Assembly (NCBI GenBank): GCA_047974375.1
Contig: JBKECF010000004.1
Coordinates: forward strand, 150,439 to 214,438
Direction of reading: 5' to 3'
DNA: 64,000 nucleotides
From: JBKECF01 sp047974375
GTDB taxonomy: Bacteria; Bacillota; Clostridia; Lachnospirales; CAMZNU01
This document shows, piece by piece, positions 25,305-35,000 of the stretch. The notes beneath the pieces are model-generated. The model had not been told where the DNA came from, made no database searches, and was given only the letters and a program-made list of their open reading frames with translations. How positions within the stretch are numbered: the stretch's first letter is position 1; each line of letters starts with the position of its first letter. The position numbers were made by a program, and so were the translations under genes.

Positions 25305-26828
25305 ATGAAATATGTAATAGGTGTGGACATTGGAACATCGGGAACAAAGACAATACTATTTGACGAAACAGGAAAATCTTTAGCACAATCCACAATAGAA
25401 TACCCTATGTATCAGCCTAAAAATGGTTGGGCGGAACAAGAGCCTGAAGATTGGTGGGAGGCAACAAGAGATACTATTATAAATGTAGTAAAAAAATCGG
25501 GTGTAAATAGTGGAGATATAAAGGGAATAGGTTTATCGGGACAAATGCATGGCTTAGTTATGCTAGATGATAAAAATGAAGTAATAAGAAATGCAATAAT
25601 ATGGTGCGATCAAAGAACCCATAAAGAATGTATAGAAATAACAGAAAAAGTAGGAGCAGAAAAGTTAATTGAAATTACAGCAAATCCAGCTTTAACTGGC
25701 TTTACAGCGTCAAAAATTCTGTGGGTAAGAAATAATGAGCCGGAGAATTTCGTAAAGTGTGAAAAAATATTATTACCAAAAGATTATATAAGATTTATGC
25801 TTACTAATGAATACGCTACGGAGGTTTCAGATGCATCAGGTATGCAACTTTTAGACATTAAAAATAGATGTTGGTCTAAGGAAGTTTTAGAAAAATTGGA
25901 AATACCTGAAAGTATGTTAGGTAAAGTTTACGAATCTGTAGAGGTAACAGGAAATATTACAGAGAATATTGCTAAGGAATTAGGTCTTACTACAAATACA
26001 GTTGTAGTTGGTGGGGCAGGGGATAATGCAGCGGCGGCAGTTGGTACAGGAGTAGTAAAAGATGGTTCTGCCTTTACTACTATAGGCACATCTGGCGTTG
26101 TATATGCCCATACAAAGGAAATGGCAATAGATAAAAAAGGGCGTGTGCATACTTTTTGCTCTGCCGTGCCTAATGAATGGCACGTAATGGGAGTTACTCA
26201 AGGGGCCGGCCTATCTATGCAATGGTTTAGGAATAATTTTTGTCAAGAGGAAATAGAAAGGGCAAAGAGGGAAAATACAGACCCCTATGTGTTAATGACT
26301 GATATGGCAAGTAAAATAAATATAGGCGCTGATAAATTAATTTATTTACCTTATTTAATGGGCGAAAGAACTCCACATTTAGATTCAAGTTGCAGAGGAG
26401 TGTTTTTTGGACTATCGGCAATCCATAGCAAGGCGCATTTAATTCGTGCAGTTTTAGAGGGCGTTTCCTATTCTTTAAAAAATTGTGCAGATGTATTAAA
26501 AGAAATGGGTGTTACTTTCCAAGAAATGATTGCCTGTGGTGGTGGCGGAAAAAGCGCCCTTTGGCGTTCTATGCTAGGCGATTTGTATGAATGTGAAGTA
26601 AGTACAATTAAACAGCAAGAGGGACCAGCCTTGGGGGTTGCTATACTAGCCCTCGTAGGTATAGGTGTTTACCATACGGTGGAAGAGGCTTGTGGCAAAA
26701 TACTTGCTAAGTCCCACAAATATGAATTTAATGAAAATAATAGTTTAGAATATAAAAAATATTATGGCATTTATAATAAACTTTATGATGACCTAAAGGT
26801 TACATACAGGCTTTTAGGGGAATTGTAG
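25305..26828 (+). CDS. xylB: Xylulokinase
   Basis: The 507-residue FGGY kinase phosphorylates D-xylulose to xylulose 5-phosphate, feeding the pentose phosphate pathway. Seen motifs are GVDIGTSGTKTILFDE, LSGQMHGLVML (the MHG loop typical of XylB), GGAGDNAAAAVGTG, GTSGVVYAH and CGGGGKSALWRSM. It follows xylA on the same strand with its own ribosome binding site aaagggag. A second, more divergent FGGY kinase of the same type lies at 60.2 kb. Confidence 0.96.
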   Translation: MKYVIGVDIGTSGTKTILFDETGKSLAQSTIEYPMYQPKNGWAEQEPEDWWEATRDTIINVVKKSGVNSGDIKGIGLSGQMHGLVMLDDKNEVIRNAIIWCDQRTHKECIEITEKVGAEKLIEITANPALTGFTASKILWVRNNEPENFVKCEKILLPKDYIRFMLTNEYATEVSDASGMQLLDIKNRCWSKEVLEKLEIPESMLGKVYESVEVTGNITENIAKELGLTTNTVVVGGAGDNAAAAVGTGVVKDGSAFTTIGTSGVVYAHTKEMAIDKKGRVHTFCSAVPNEWHVMGVTQGAGLSMQWFRNNFCQEEIERAKRENTDPYVLMTDMASKINIGADKLIYLPYLMGERTPHLDSSCRGVFFGLSAIHSKAHLIRAVLEGVSYSLKNCADVLKEMGVTFQEMIACGGGGKSALWRSMLGDLYECEVSTIKQQEGPALGVAILALVGIGVYHTVEEACGKILAKSHKYEFNENNSLEYKKYYGIYNKLYDDLKVTYRLLGEL

Positions 26829-26837
26829 TTTATATAC

Positions 26838-26878
26838 AAAAATCTACCGAGGAAAAAAAATTCTCAGTAGGTTTTTTT
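26838..26878 (+). terminator. Terminator after xylB
   Basis: Imperfect arms aatctaccgag and ctcagtaggtt with a T7 run. Confidence 0.6.
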
Positions 26879-27154
26879 GTTTTTAGTGGAGCTATAGGTC
26901 TATTGACTATTTTATTAGGAGGTTTCACAGTTGAGTATTAACATATGTTTGAAGTACCAAATAAACAAAAACAAAATAACAATCCCTATAAACTCAATAT
27001 TGTTAAAAAAGGGCTGCCCTAAAATAGAATTAATTTATTTCAAGACAGCCCCTGTTTATCTTGAATAAAAATACAAATATATTGCTGTTGTAAGCACAAC
27101 GTTGTACAATTAAACTATAAATTGTCTACAGCACGCTATGAAAGGAGTATTTAT
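26879..27154. other. Gene-free gap with repeat pieces
   Basis: It holds the right end of a palindromic repeat (ctataggtctattgac at 26892), a GGCTGTC-type hairpin at 27011-27053 and the inverted repeat acaacgttgt at 27096-27105, which may be the operator of the toxin-antitoxin promoter. A 25-codon ATG frame at 26944 shows nothing recognisable. Confidence 0.5.
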
Positions 27155-27457
27155 ATGGCAAAAACATCAAATTTATACGTAAGAATAGAGCCGGAAGTTA
27201 AAGAAGAAGCAGAATCTATTTTAAATACATTAGGTATACCAGCATCAAATGCAATTAATGTGTTCTACAAACAAATAATATTACAAAAAGGATTGCCTTT
27301 TGAAGTTAGGATACCACAACATCCATTTGACATAAGTAAAATGATAAAAGAACAGCTGGATTTTGAACTACAAAAAGGTCTTGAGGATGTTGAAAGTGGT
27401 AGAATTTATTTGGCAACTGAAATATTTGGGGAGATGCGTAAGGATTTCAATATATGA
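27155..27457 (+). CDS. RelB/DinJ family antitoxin
   Basis: The 100-residue protein starts MAKTSNLYVRIEPEVKEEAE and continues with ILNTLGIPASNAINVFYKQI and GLPFEVRIP, the ribbon-helix-helix N-domain of RelB/DinJ. The ATG at 27155 follows gaaaggag, so the longer frame from 27122 is not used. It would bind its own operator and neutralise a RelE-type toxin. The toxin gene overlaps its stop (ATGA) but is broken, so this is now an antitoxin without a working partner. Confidence 0.88.
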   Translation: MAKTSNLYVRIEPEVKEEAESILNTLGIPASNAINVFYKQIILQKGLPFEVRIPQHPFDISKMIKEQLDFELQKGLEDVESGRIYLATEIFGEMRKDFNI

Positions 27458-27705
27458 GTTACAATTTAGAAGTTACTGCGATTCTTGTTAAAGATTAAGC
27501 TGTTAAACAAATTAATAGGCTAGAACACGGCATTTTATCTTTAGAAGAACTGCCAAATAGATACGCAATGTATCAAAGTTCAAGGTTGAGTGATATTAGA
27601 ATGTTACTAATAGATAATTATTGTGTATTTTATACTGCTGACAATGAAGCTGTTACAGTTATTCGTGTTTTATATAACAAAAGAAATATAAATGATTTTA
27701 TGTAA
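27454..27705 (+). pseudogene. RelE/ParE toxin, broken
   Basis: The ATG overlaps the antitoxin stop. The frame reads MSYNLEVTAILVKD, stops with TAA at 27496-27498, and continues as VKQINRLEHGILSLEELPN and VFYTADNEAVTVIRVLYNKR, the RelE/ParE C-terminal pattern. About 20 residues are also missing between the N-terminus and the QINRLE helix. The toxin is therefore lost by both deletion and a stop. Confidence 0.8.
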
Positions 27706-28030
27706 CTACTTTAAAGAGCATGATTGGATGTTATAAAATGGTTGAAGTAAAAGCAGTTGATGGTGTAGTGACTTTCTAATGATGGAACAGAAATTGATTT
27801 TCGCGTATAGTATGGGTATAATGTCATTATGAGTCAATAGACATATCCGTCGGTGGGAGTCTAATTCTTAACTATAAAATATAAAACTTTTTAAGGGACT
27901 GTCTGGTAATAAAAAGTATTACCTAATCAAAAGGTAATGTTTAAATATTTTATATAAAAATGCAAAAAGAGCGATGGTTTTCGCTCTTTTTTTAGATAAA
28001 GTTTTGCTCAAGCTCTGATAGTTCCTTTCA
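27706..28030. other. Gene-free stretch with repeat half and hairpin
   Basis: There is a short broken frame (VEVKAVDGVVTF then a stop near 27777), the left half of the palindromic repeat (gtcaatagacatatccgtc at 27833) and a terminator-like hairpin aaaaagagcg/cgctcttttt at 27964-27993. No intact gene is seen. Confidence 0.5.
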
Positions 28031-28213
28031 GTAACTGCTCGAGTCTGGCTGGAAGCTTCGCTTTCTACCCTGAATTTTGCTTTCAGCAAAACTAAACGCT
28101 TTGCGTTTATCCGCCGAACACTGGTCGTTTACTCCGTAAACTGCTCGTGTATGTAACCAACACTGGTCGGAAACTCTGTTTCCTGCTCGTGTATGCAACC
28201 AACACCGCGGTTC
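28031..28213. repeat. Array of short hairpins in a constant frame
   Basis: Successive small stems appear: gaagcttcgctttc, tttgctttcagcaaa, aaacgctttgcgttt, gtttactccgtaaac and ggaaactctgtttcc. The last two sit in the same context, after aacactggtc and before tgctcgtgtatg. The stem bases differ between the two units yet still pair. Confidence 0.7.
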
Positions 28214-28252
28214 TACTCTGGTCATTAAGCAAAGCACCAAGTTTTTTTTCTT

Positions 28253-28760
28253 GTGCGCCTGACATGGGTATATTCTAACGGGTGAAAGTCCCTAAGGCGG
28301 GTTAATAGTGCCAAGGGTATAGCTGAAGACAAGGGTACCCATCGTGAGGTAGAATGTGAAGGAAGTCCTAGGCAAAACTCTGTCTGACGAACAGAAACTA
28401 CATATAAGGCAAACACATGCTGGATAAGGTTGTAAAACAAACTGAAGTACAAAACTATTGGGAAGTGTGTAGTATAAATGTAGCAGAGTAGAACCGTGGT
28501 GTGCGGCGGACAAACGTGAAACGTTTGGTTTTTGCGAAGTAAAAATTCAGATAGATGGAGGAAAAGAATATATCCTTACTTGGGTCTTACGGGGCAAGCT
28601 TTAATTAGTTGAACCTATGCAGTTATGTAACTAAACTGTAAGAAGTCAGCAGACGTCATAGTAGTAGGAAATTTTTTTTTTATGAAGGACTGAAACGAAA
28701 TAAAGTTTTGAAACTTTAGAATGCTAGCCTTAAACCAAGTACAGAAAACAGAGTAGCTCG
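28253..28760 (+). mobile_element. Group II intron, 5' part
   Basis: The sequence gtgcgcctgacatgg followed by gggtgaaagtccc is the typical 5' end and domain I start of bacterial group II introns, with later pieces such as gaaccgtggtgtgcgg and gaaacgtttgg fitting domain I to III. The reverse transcriptase gene that should follow is missing: the sequence runs into a fragment of another gene near 28780. The exact 3' edge is uncertain. Confidence 0.75.
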
Positions 28761-28781
28761 ACTTGTGAGGGTAGCGTCGGA

Positions 28782-28922
28782 CACTCTGACCATGTTGGAA
28801 TTGTTATAGGAACTGACGGAGAACGAGTTTATACTATTGAGGGTAATAGCAGTGACAGTTGCAGAATATGTGATTATGACATAAATAGTAATGTGATTTA
28901 TGGATATGGACTTATGAATTAA
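28782..28922 (+). pseudogene. C-terminal fragment of a CHAP-type peptidase
   Basis: Translation gives HSDHVGIVIGTDGERVYTIE, then GNSSDSCR and YGYGLMN before TAA. This is the end of the CHAP amidase fold found in the lysozyme-like proteins of clostridial conjugative elements. The 5' part is replaced by intron sequence. Confidence 0.7.
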
Positions 28923-29023
28923 AGTAAATTGAAAAAATACAATATTTACTAATTTTTTTTAATAAATTATCCGATATTCTAATTAAGAATACATTTTAGA
29001 AATATTATATCAAGGAGGTTTTT

Positions 29024-29671
29024 ATGAACATAGGAAGTGTATCAAGAGAAAATGCCAATCAGTATATGAATTTATTTAAAAATATGACAAAGGTAAATAA
29101 AGATATTGGGAAAGGTATAAAATTTTCTGGTGGAACAAAATCAGCATACGAACTAAGAGATATTTTGACGCCTAATTATGAAAATTATAATGCAAGATTT
29201 ATGCCGACGGATTTAAAATTTGCTCAGCCGAACTGGAGTACAATTATTACAAAAAGAGAACCTGCTATGTCAGAAGAAGAATTTGAGGAGGCTATAAGAC
29301 AATTAGCAAGAGATGATGTTAGTGATGACCACTATGGTTTGAATAGAGAAGCATATAAAGAACTATGTCATAAATATATGTCTGTTGTTGCTCCAGATAG
29401 AAAAGCGGCTTACCAAGAATCCATGAGAATGACAGGTGGTAAAATGAATGCTGCTTGTAGTTTTTACGACAAAAGTGGAAATAAAATTATGAATTATAAT
29501 CATCAGTCTTTATCATATGACATTAGGTCGACCGATACAGAAGGAGATAGAGCACGTAAATTTCATTCTATATATTTAGATGAATTAAATAAATTAAAAA
29601 GCCAGCAAAGCACATCAAGTCAATCAAAAACAAGTGATTTACACGGTAGCATTATTGATACTAAAGTTTAA
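29024..29671 (+). CDS. Unknown 215-residue protein
   Basis: I do not recognise a named family. The protein has no signal peptide or membrane segment. It has an N-terminal NIGSVSRENANQYMNLFKNM, a central acidic helix-rich part (SEEEFEEAIRQLARDD), a VVAPDRKAAYQ motif and a Ser/Gln-rich tail ending DLHGSIIDTKV. A strong site (aaggaggt) precedes the ATG. A decayed fragment of a paralogue lies at 21061-21234, so the family has at least two copies here. It sits within mobile-element debris. Confidence 0.7.
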   Translation: MNIGSVSRENANQYMNLFKNMTKVNKDIGKGIKFSGGTKSAYELRDILTPNYENYNARFMPTDLKFAQPNWSTIITKREPAMSEEEFEEAIRQLARDDVSDDHYGLNREAYKELCHKYMSVVAPDRKAAYQESMRMTGGKMNAACSFYDKSGNKIMNYNHQSLSYDIRSTDTEGDRARKFHSIYLDELNKLKSQQSTSSQSKTSDLHGSIIDTKV

Positions 29672-29678
29672 TATATTT

Positions 29679-30150
29679 CCCAATTTATTTTAATAAAAGG
29701 AGATAACATATGAAAATATTAAAAAATAAATTTATTCCATTGTGTTTAATATTGATATTTATGCTGACTATGGCAGTAAATGTTTTTGCGGCAACTTCAT
29801 CATATAGCAGACCATTACCTACTTTGAATCTAGTTTCTGGACAATCAAATCAAGCAACAGTTTCTGCACCCTCACTTCCTGATGGTGCAACAATAACAAG
29901 CATAACTATGACTGGTTCAAAAAGCGGAACGGGAATTAATACATGGCATGTTTCTCATGATGCTTCTGGCGATACTGGTTCAGCTTTATATTCAAGTAAT
30001 GGTACAGTAATGCACGATTTTGATGGATTAACAGCTGATAGTTCTTGGACTATATATTTTACAAGTACAGGCACGTTTCAAACAATTACAAATGGACAAA
30101 TAGAGGTTGAATATACTTATTAGTTTAAGTTTAAGGTAAAATAAATTGGG
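29679..30150. repeat. Terminator arms separated by a gene
   Basis: The arm cccaatttatttt at 29679 and the arm aaaataaattggg at about 30138 correspond to the two halves of the compact hairpin at 21242-21277, and the flank ataattatagata matches as well. Here the small secreted protein gene lies between them. Confidence 0.6.
29710..30123 (+). CDS. Small secreted beta-rich protein, unknown
   Basis: The 137-residue product has a signal peptide (KNKFIPLCLILIFMLTMAVN, likely cut after VFA) and a mature part of about 110 residues rich in Ser, Thr and Gly with strand-like segments (TITSITMTGSKSG, SSWTIYFTSTGTFQ). It probably forms a small beta-sandwich outside the cell. No family is recognised. Its ribosome binding site is aaaaggag. 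It lies between two arms of what is elsewhere one hairpin, suggesting it was inserted there or lost from the other copy. Confidence 0.7.
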   Translation: MKILKNKFIPLCLILIFMLTMAVNVFAATSSYSRPLPTLNLVSGQSNQATVSAPSLPDGATITSITMTGSKSGTGINTWHVSHDASGDTGSALYSSNGTVMHDFDGLTADSSWTIYFTSTGTFQTITNGQIEVEYTY

Positions 30151-30216
30151 ATAATTATAGATAAAAGTCAGAATATATTTTCTGGCTTTTTTAGTTTCAA
30201 AAATAAAGGAGGTTGT

Positions 30217-30315
30217 ATGAACGCAAAAGTTAAAAAAATAGAAAACGAAATTGAAAAGACAAAGGAAAAAATTGGAGTTCTCCAAAACAAAGTTAAAGAA
30301 TTTGAAAAAGCTTAG
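30217..30315 (+). pseudogene. Truncated DUF4315-like coiled-coil protein
   Basis: The 32-codon frame reads MNAKVKKIENEIEKTKEKIG followed by VLQNKVKEFEKA. It matches the start of the small DUF4315 proteins of clostridial conjugative transposons (normally about 80-90 residues). A good ribosome binding site (aaaggaggt) precedes it. It is cut where the group II intron sequence starts near 30310. Confidence 0.65.
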
Positions 30316-30549
30316 TATAGACAAAAGCAAAGCATGGGAATAGGTTAATACAAGAAAAGGCTACTGGAGAGTATCCAATAGCCCAATACTTAGTAAATCA
30401 TTAACAAATGGATATCAGAAGCCTAGGTTATAAAAACATAGTTTCGATATACTATTCATATTAAATTTTTGTAACCAACCTATACCGAACGGTACGTACG
30501 GTGGTGTGCGAGGACAACTACTCAATTAATGAGTAGTTTCATACTCGAT
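30312..30549 (+). mobile_element. Group II intron, 3' part with end of its maturase
   Basis: Translation in frame with 30323 gives KSKAWE, a TAG in place of Trp, then VNTRKGYWRVSNSPILSKSL, the C-terminal pattern of intron-encoded reverse transcriptases. It is followed by domain V/VI-like sequence: gtacgtacggtggtgtgcga, a stem actactca/tgagtagt, and the end tactcgat. Domains I to IV and most of the maturase are missing. Confidence 0.8.
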
Positions 30550-30580
30550 TTAAGACAGCCCCTTTTATATTGATAAAAGC

Positions 30581-31942
30581 TTAATTTTGAATAACGCCTG
30601 TTACACTTAAAATAAATACAAGAGCAACTAAAACAGGCACAACATATTTTACATAGGGTATAAATATGTTAGAAATTCTATCATCATTAATTTGTCGGCG
30701 AATAACATTTTTGTCCATTCTCCAGCCGATTAAAATTATTATAAACAATGCTCCAATAGGAATTGTGTAATTTGCTGTAAATAAATTTAATTGGTCGAGG
30801 AAAGCTGTTTCCCCCGTGAAGTTTAAAATAGGCATTGAGAAGTTAGCACCAATTTGTGCAAAGTATCCAATGAATGTAATTATAATACCTAATACTATAG
30901 CGCCTAGCTTTCTATTAAGCTTAGTTTTTTCTAGTATTGTAGTAAGTGTATTTTCTAGCATAGCTATAGAGGAAGTTAATGCAGCCACAAAAAGTAAAAA
31001 GAAAAATAAATTACCTAAAATGTAACCGCCAGGCATTTGAGCAAAGGCCACTGGCAAGCTCATAAATGCAAGTCCTGCTCCTTGCCCTGGCTCCAATCCT
31101 GTTATAGAGAAGATAATAGGGAAAGTTGCAAGGCCGGCTAAAAGGGCAATAGCTGTATCTGTTACACAAACTTGAAAAGTAATTGACTTAAGGTCTAAGT
31201 CGTCGCCTACTGCTCTAGCATAGGTAATAATAGCTCCCATACCTAGGGACAGTGTGAAAAATGCATGACCCATGGCAGATGCCATTACCTGTGAAAAACT
31301 AGTTGTTTCTGGCAACTTACTAGGCACAAACAAGAATTTAACAGCATCACCAAAACCTGGTAAAGTAAAGCTATAAACAACCATTACTAAAATTATTCCA
31401 AAAAGTAAGGGCATCATTATTTTACTAAAGCGTTCAATACCATTTTGAATGCCAAAAGTAACAATTATAACTGTAAGTATCATAAATATTATTTGGCAAA
31501 TTGTGCTGCCAGCAATATTTGTAGCGGCAAAGGTTTCGAATATTGCATTACTAGATTCGCTAGTTGCAAAAGGTTTGAATCCGTTAACTAAAGTAAAGGA
31601 TAAATATTTTATGGTCCAGCCAGCTATTACGGAGTAAAAGGCAAGTATTAAAAAGGTTGATATACTACCTAAATAGCCCCCGATAACGAAAAAATTATTT
31701 TTTCCGCCTAGTTTTTCTATTGAACCAACTGGGCCACCTTTACCCTCGCGTCCTATTATAAATTCAGCTAACATAACGGGAGCACCTATTAACAATATAC
31801 ATAGCAAATAAATCAGTACAAATGTACCCCCGCCGTTAACTCCTGCCTTATATGAAAAACCCCATATATTCCCCAAGCCTACGGCACTTCCTGCTGTTGC
31901 AGCTATTACACCGAACTTACTTTTAAATTTTTCCTTTTCCAT
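30581..31942 (-). CDS. Sodium-dependent NSS family transporter
   Basis: The 453-residue membrane protein belongs to the neurotransmitter:sodium symporters. The signature FGVIAATAGSAVGLGNIWGF is at the N-terminus with the unwound helix-1 sodium site, and AIITYARAVG and ITGLEPGQGAGLAFMSLP follow. About 11 to 12 helices are expected. Bacterial members usually import amino acids such as tryptophan, tyrosine or leucine using sodium. It is a single gene; a ribosome binding site (taggtgg) lies upstream of the ATG at 31942. Confidence 0.93.
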   Translation of the reverse strand: MEKEKFKSKFGVIAATAGSAVGLGNIWGFSYKAGVNGGGTFVLIYLLCILLIGAPVMLAEFIIGREGKGGPVGSIEKLGGKNNFFVIGGYLGSISTFLILAFYSVIAGWTIKYLSFTLVNGFKPFATSESSNAIFETFAATNIAGSTICQIIFMILTVIIVTFGIQNGIERFSKIMMPLLFGIILVMVVYSFTLPGFGDAVKFLFVPSKLPETTSFSQVMASAMGHAFFTLSLGMGAIITYARAVGDDLDLKSITFQVCVTDTAIALLAGLATFPIIFSITGLEPGQGAGLAFMSLPVAFAQMPGGYILGNLFFFLLFVAALTSSIAMLENTLTTILEKTKLNRKLGAIVLGIIITFIGYFAQIGANFSMPILNFTGETAFLDQLNLFTANYTIPIGALFIIILIGWRMDKNVIRRQINDDRISNIFIPYVKYVVPVLVALVFILSVTGVIQN

Positions 31943-32035
31943 AAAATACCACCTAACTATTTTTTTTCTTTTTTTAAAGTTGAGGTTAATTCTACTATAA
32001 AGGTTTTATTTTTGCAAGAATCATGTTTTAATATT

Positions 32036-35000
32036 TCATATCAAATCTGCAATGGAAAATATTTCTAGATTTTCTATTGCAATTTTATTTTTACTTACTA
32101 GTGCCAAAGCCCTCAATGTATCTAATGAAGTAACAGTATTAATGCCTGTTTCTAGGGCAGTTCTTCTTATTTTAAATCCATCAGTGGTTTTGTTATTTGT
32201 TCTTGTCGGTATGTCTACAACCATGTTTACAATTCCACTTCTTATTACGTCTAAAACATTTGGTACGCCTTCGCTGATTTTTTTTGTTGCTTTGCAATCT
32301 ATAGAATTATTTTGCAAGAATTTACATGTGCCCTCAGTTCCTATGAATTTACAACCTATGTTGTGTAAAGTTTTTGCAATTGGTAGAAAGTCCATTTGAC
32401 TATTTTTACTAATAGTTACTAATATTGTATCTCCGCACTTCGGTATTTTTCTTCCTGTAGCTATAAATCCTTTAGTCAAGGCTTCTTCGTAAGTTCTTCC
32501 TATTCCTAATACTTCCCCTGTAGAACGCATTTCAGGGCCTAAGGAAACTTCTACATCTGGTAATTTTTCTGTGGAAAAAATAGGGGCCTTTACTGTTACG
32601 AAATTTGGTTCATCACCTATTTGTTTTGTATATTCCATTTCTTTCAAAGAGTGGCCAAGCATTACTTTAGTACCTAAATCTATAATGGGTATTCCTGTTA
32701 CTTTACTTATGTAGGGTATTGTTCTGCTGGAACGTGGGTTTACTTCTATAATGTATACATCATTTTTATATTCAATAAATTGCAAATTTATTAAGCCTAT
32801 TATATTTAGCTCCAATGATATTAACTTAGTAATTTCAACTATTTTTTCTTTTATGCTAAGGCTTATATTTTGGCTAGGATAAATGGAAATACTGTCGCCG
32901 GAATGTACACCTGCTCTTTCTAAATGTTCCATTATTCCTGGTATAAAAATATCGGTGCCGTCACATATGGCATCAACTTCTATTTCTCGACCCATTAAAT
33001 ACATATCTATTAAAACTGAGTTTTTACTATTTTTAAAGGCATTAAGCAAGTATTCTTTTAGTTTTTCTTTGCTATAGACAATTTCCATACCTTGGCCACC
33101 TAGTACATAGCTAGGTCTTACTAATACAGGGTATCCGATTTTTTCACCGATTAAAATTCCTTCTTCTACATTCCAAACGGCTTCTCCTGTTGGTCTTTTT
33201 ATATTGTGTTTGTTTAGTAATTTTTCGAACTTATCTCTATCTTCGGCATGGTCTATTGCCTCGGGCTTAGTCCCATAAATGTTTATGTTTTTTCCATTTA
33301 AAAACTTAGCAAGCTTTATGGCTGTTTGGCCACCGAATTGCAATATAACACCGGATGGTTTTTCTTTTAAAATCACATTGTAAACATCTTCCTCTGTTAA
33401 AGGCTCGAAATATAATTTATCTGCTATATCGAAGTCCGTACTTACAGTTTCAGGGTTGTTGTTTATTATTATTGTTTCTATATTTTCTTCTTTTAGTGCC
33501 ATAATGCTGCGTACGGAGCAATAATCGAACTCTATACCTTGGCCTATTCTAATTGGTCCAGAGCCTAAAACTATTATTTTTTTATTATTATTTACTAATA
33601 CTTCATCTTCTATTTCATAAGTGGAATAATAATATGGAGTAACTGCTTCAAATTCTCCAGCGCAGGTATCTACCATTTTGTATACTGGCTTTATATTATA
33701 TTCTTCCCTTTTTTTGTAAATTTCTTCTGGGGAGGTTTCTATTAATTGACTTATTCCCTTGTCTGAAAATCCCATAATTTTAAGCTTAAGTAATTCCTCT
33801 AGAGATATATCTTTTAGGAATTTCCCTTTTAAGCTCTCTTCTAATTTTATTATTTCTTTTATTTTTTCTATATAAAAAGGGTCTATGCCTGTTAGCTCAT
33901 AAATTTTTTCTAGTAAATACCCACGACGTATTATTTCACTTAAATCAAAAAGGCGCTCATCGTCAGGAATTGTAATGGATTTCTTTAATTCATCTAATGT
34001 CTTTTCTTTGGATTTAGGAAGCTCTAAAGTAAATTGATTTATTTCTAAGGATCTAATTCCTTTCAATAAAGCTTCTTCGAAATTTCTTCCAATTGCCATT
34101 ATTTCTCCTGTTGCCATCATTTTTGTACCTAAAGTTCTTTTTCCGTGGATGAATTTATCGAAGGGCCATTTTGGGATTTTTACTACTACGTAGTCTAAAG
34201 CTGGTTCGAAACAAGCAGTTGTTTTCTTTGTTACATCGTTTTTTATTTCATCTAAATTGTAGCCGAGGGAAATTTTTGTAGCTACTTTTGCTATGGGATA
34301 GCCCGTTGCCTTAGATGCCAAGGCAGAAGAACGGCTAACACGCGGGTTTATTTCAATAATTGCATATTCAAAACTTTTAGGGTTAAGTGCAAATTGGACA
34401 TTGCAACCGCCTTTTATTTTTATGGCATTTATAATGCGTATGGCTGAGCTTCTTAGCATTTGGAATTCTTTATCTGTTAATGTTTGGGTGGGTGCTACTA
34501 CTATGCTGTCACCTGTGTGGACGCCTACAGGGTCTAAATTTTCCATGGAACAAACTTGTATGCAATTGCCTGCGCCATCTCGTAAAACTTCAAATTCTAT
34601 TTCTTTCCAACCCTTTATACTTTTTTCTACTAATACTTGAGAAACACGGCTTAAGTAAAGTCCTTTTTCTAAAATTTCTTCTAGCTCTTCTTTAGTTTCG
34701 GCAATGCCTCCACCACTTCCTCCTAGGGTATAGGCTGGTCTTACTATTAGCGGAAACCCTATTTTTTCACCTACTACTAAGCCTTCTTCTACGGTGTTTA
34801 CAATTTCGCTTTCTATTAATGGCTCATTTATTTCTTCCATTAAAGCTTTAAAACTTTCACGATCTTCACCTTTTTTTATGGATTCTATGGAAGTTCCTAT
34901 TACTTCTACACTGTATTTTTTTAGTATACCTAAGTCGTAAAGTTCGCAAGCTAAGTTTAAACCGGTTTGACCGCCCATACCAGCAATTAGGCTATCTGGC

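Noticed and set aside
26944..27021. 25-codon frame after xylB
   Set aside because: It ends inside a hairpin repeat and has no recognisable sequence or good ribosome binding site.
28028..28513. Three overlapping minus-strand reading frames of 70-75 residues
   Set aside because: They lie across the hairpin array and the 5' end of the group II intron, have no ribosome binding sites and show low-complexity repeated words; the RNA-type explanation is better.
28253..30549. A single intact group II intron
   Set aside because: The maturase body is missing and both inner edges cut through unrelated gene fragments, so only two partial pieces are called.
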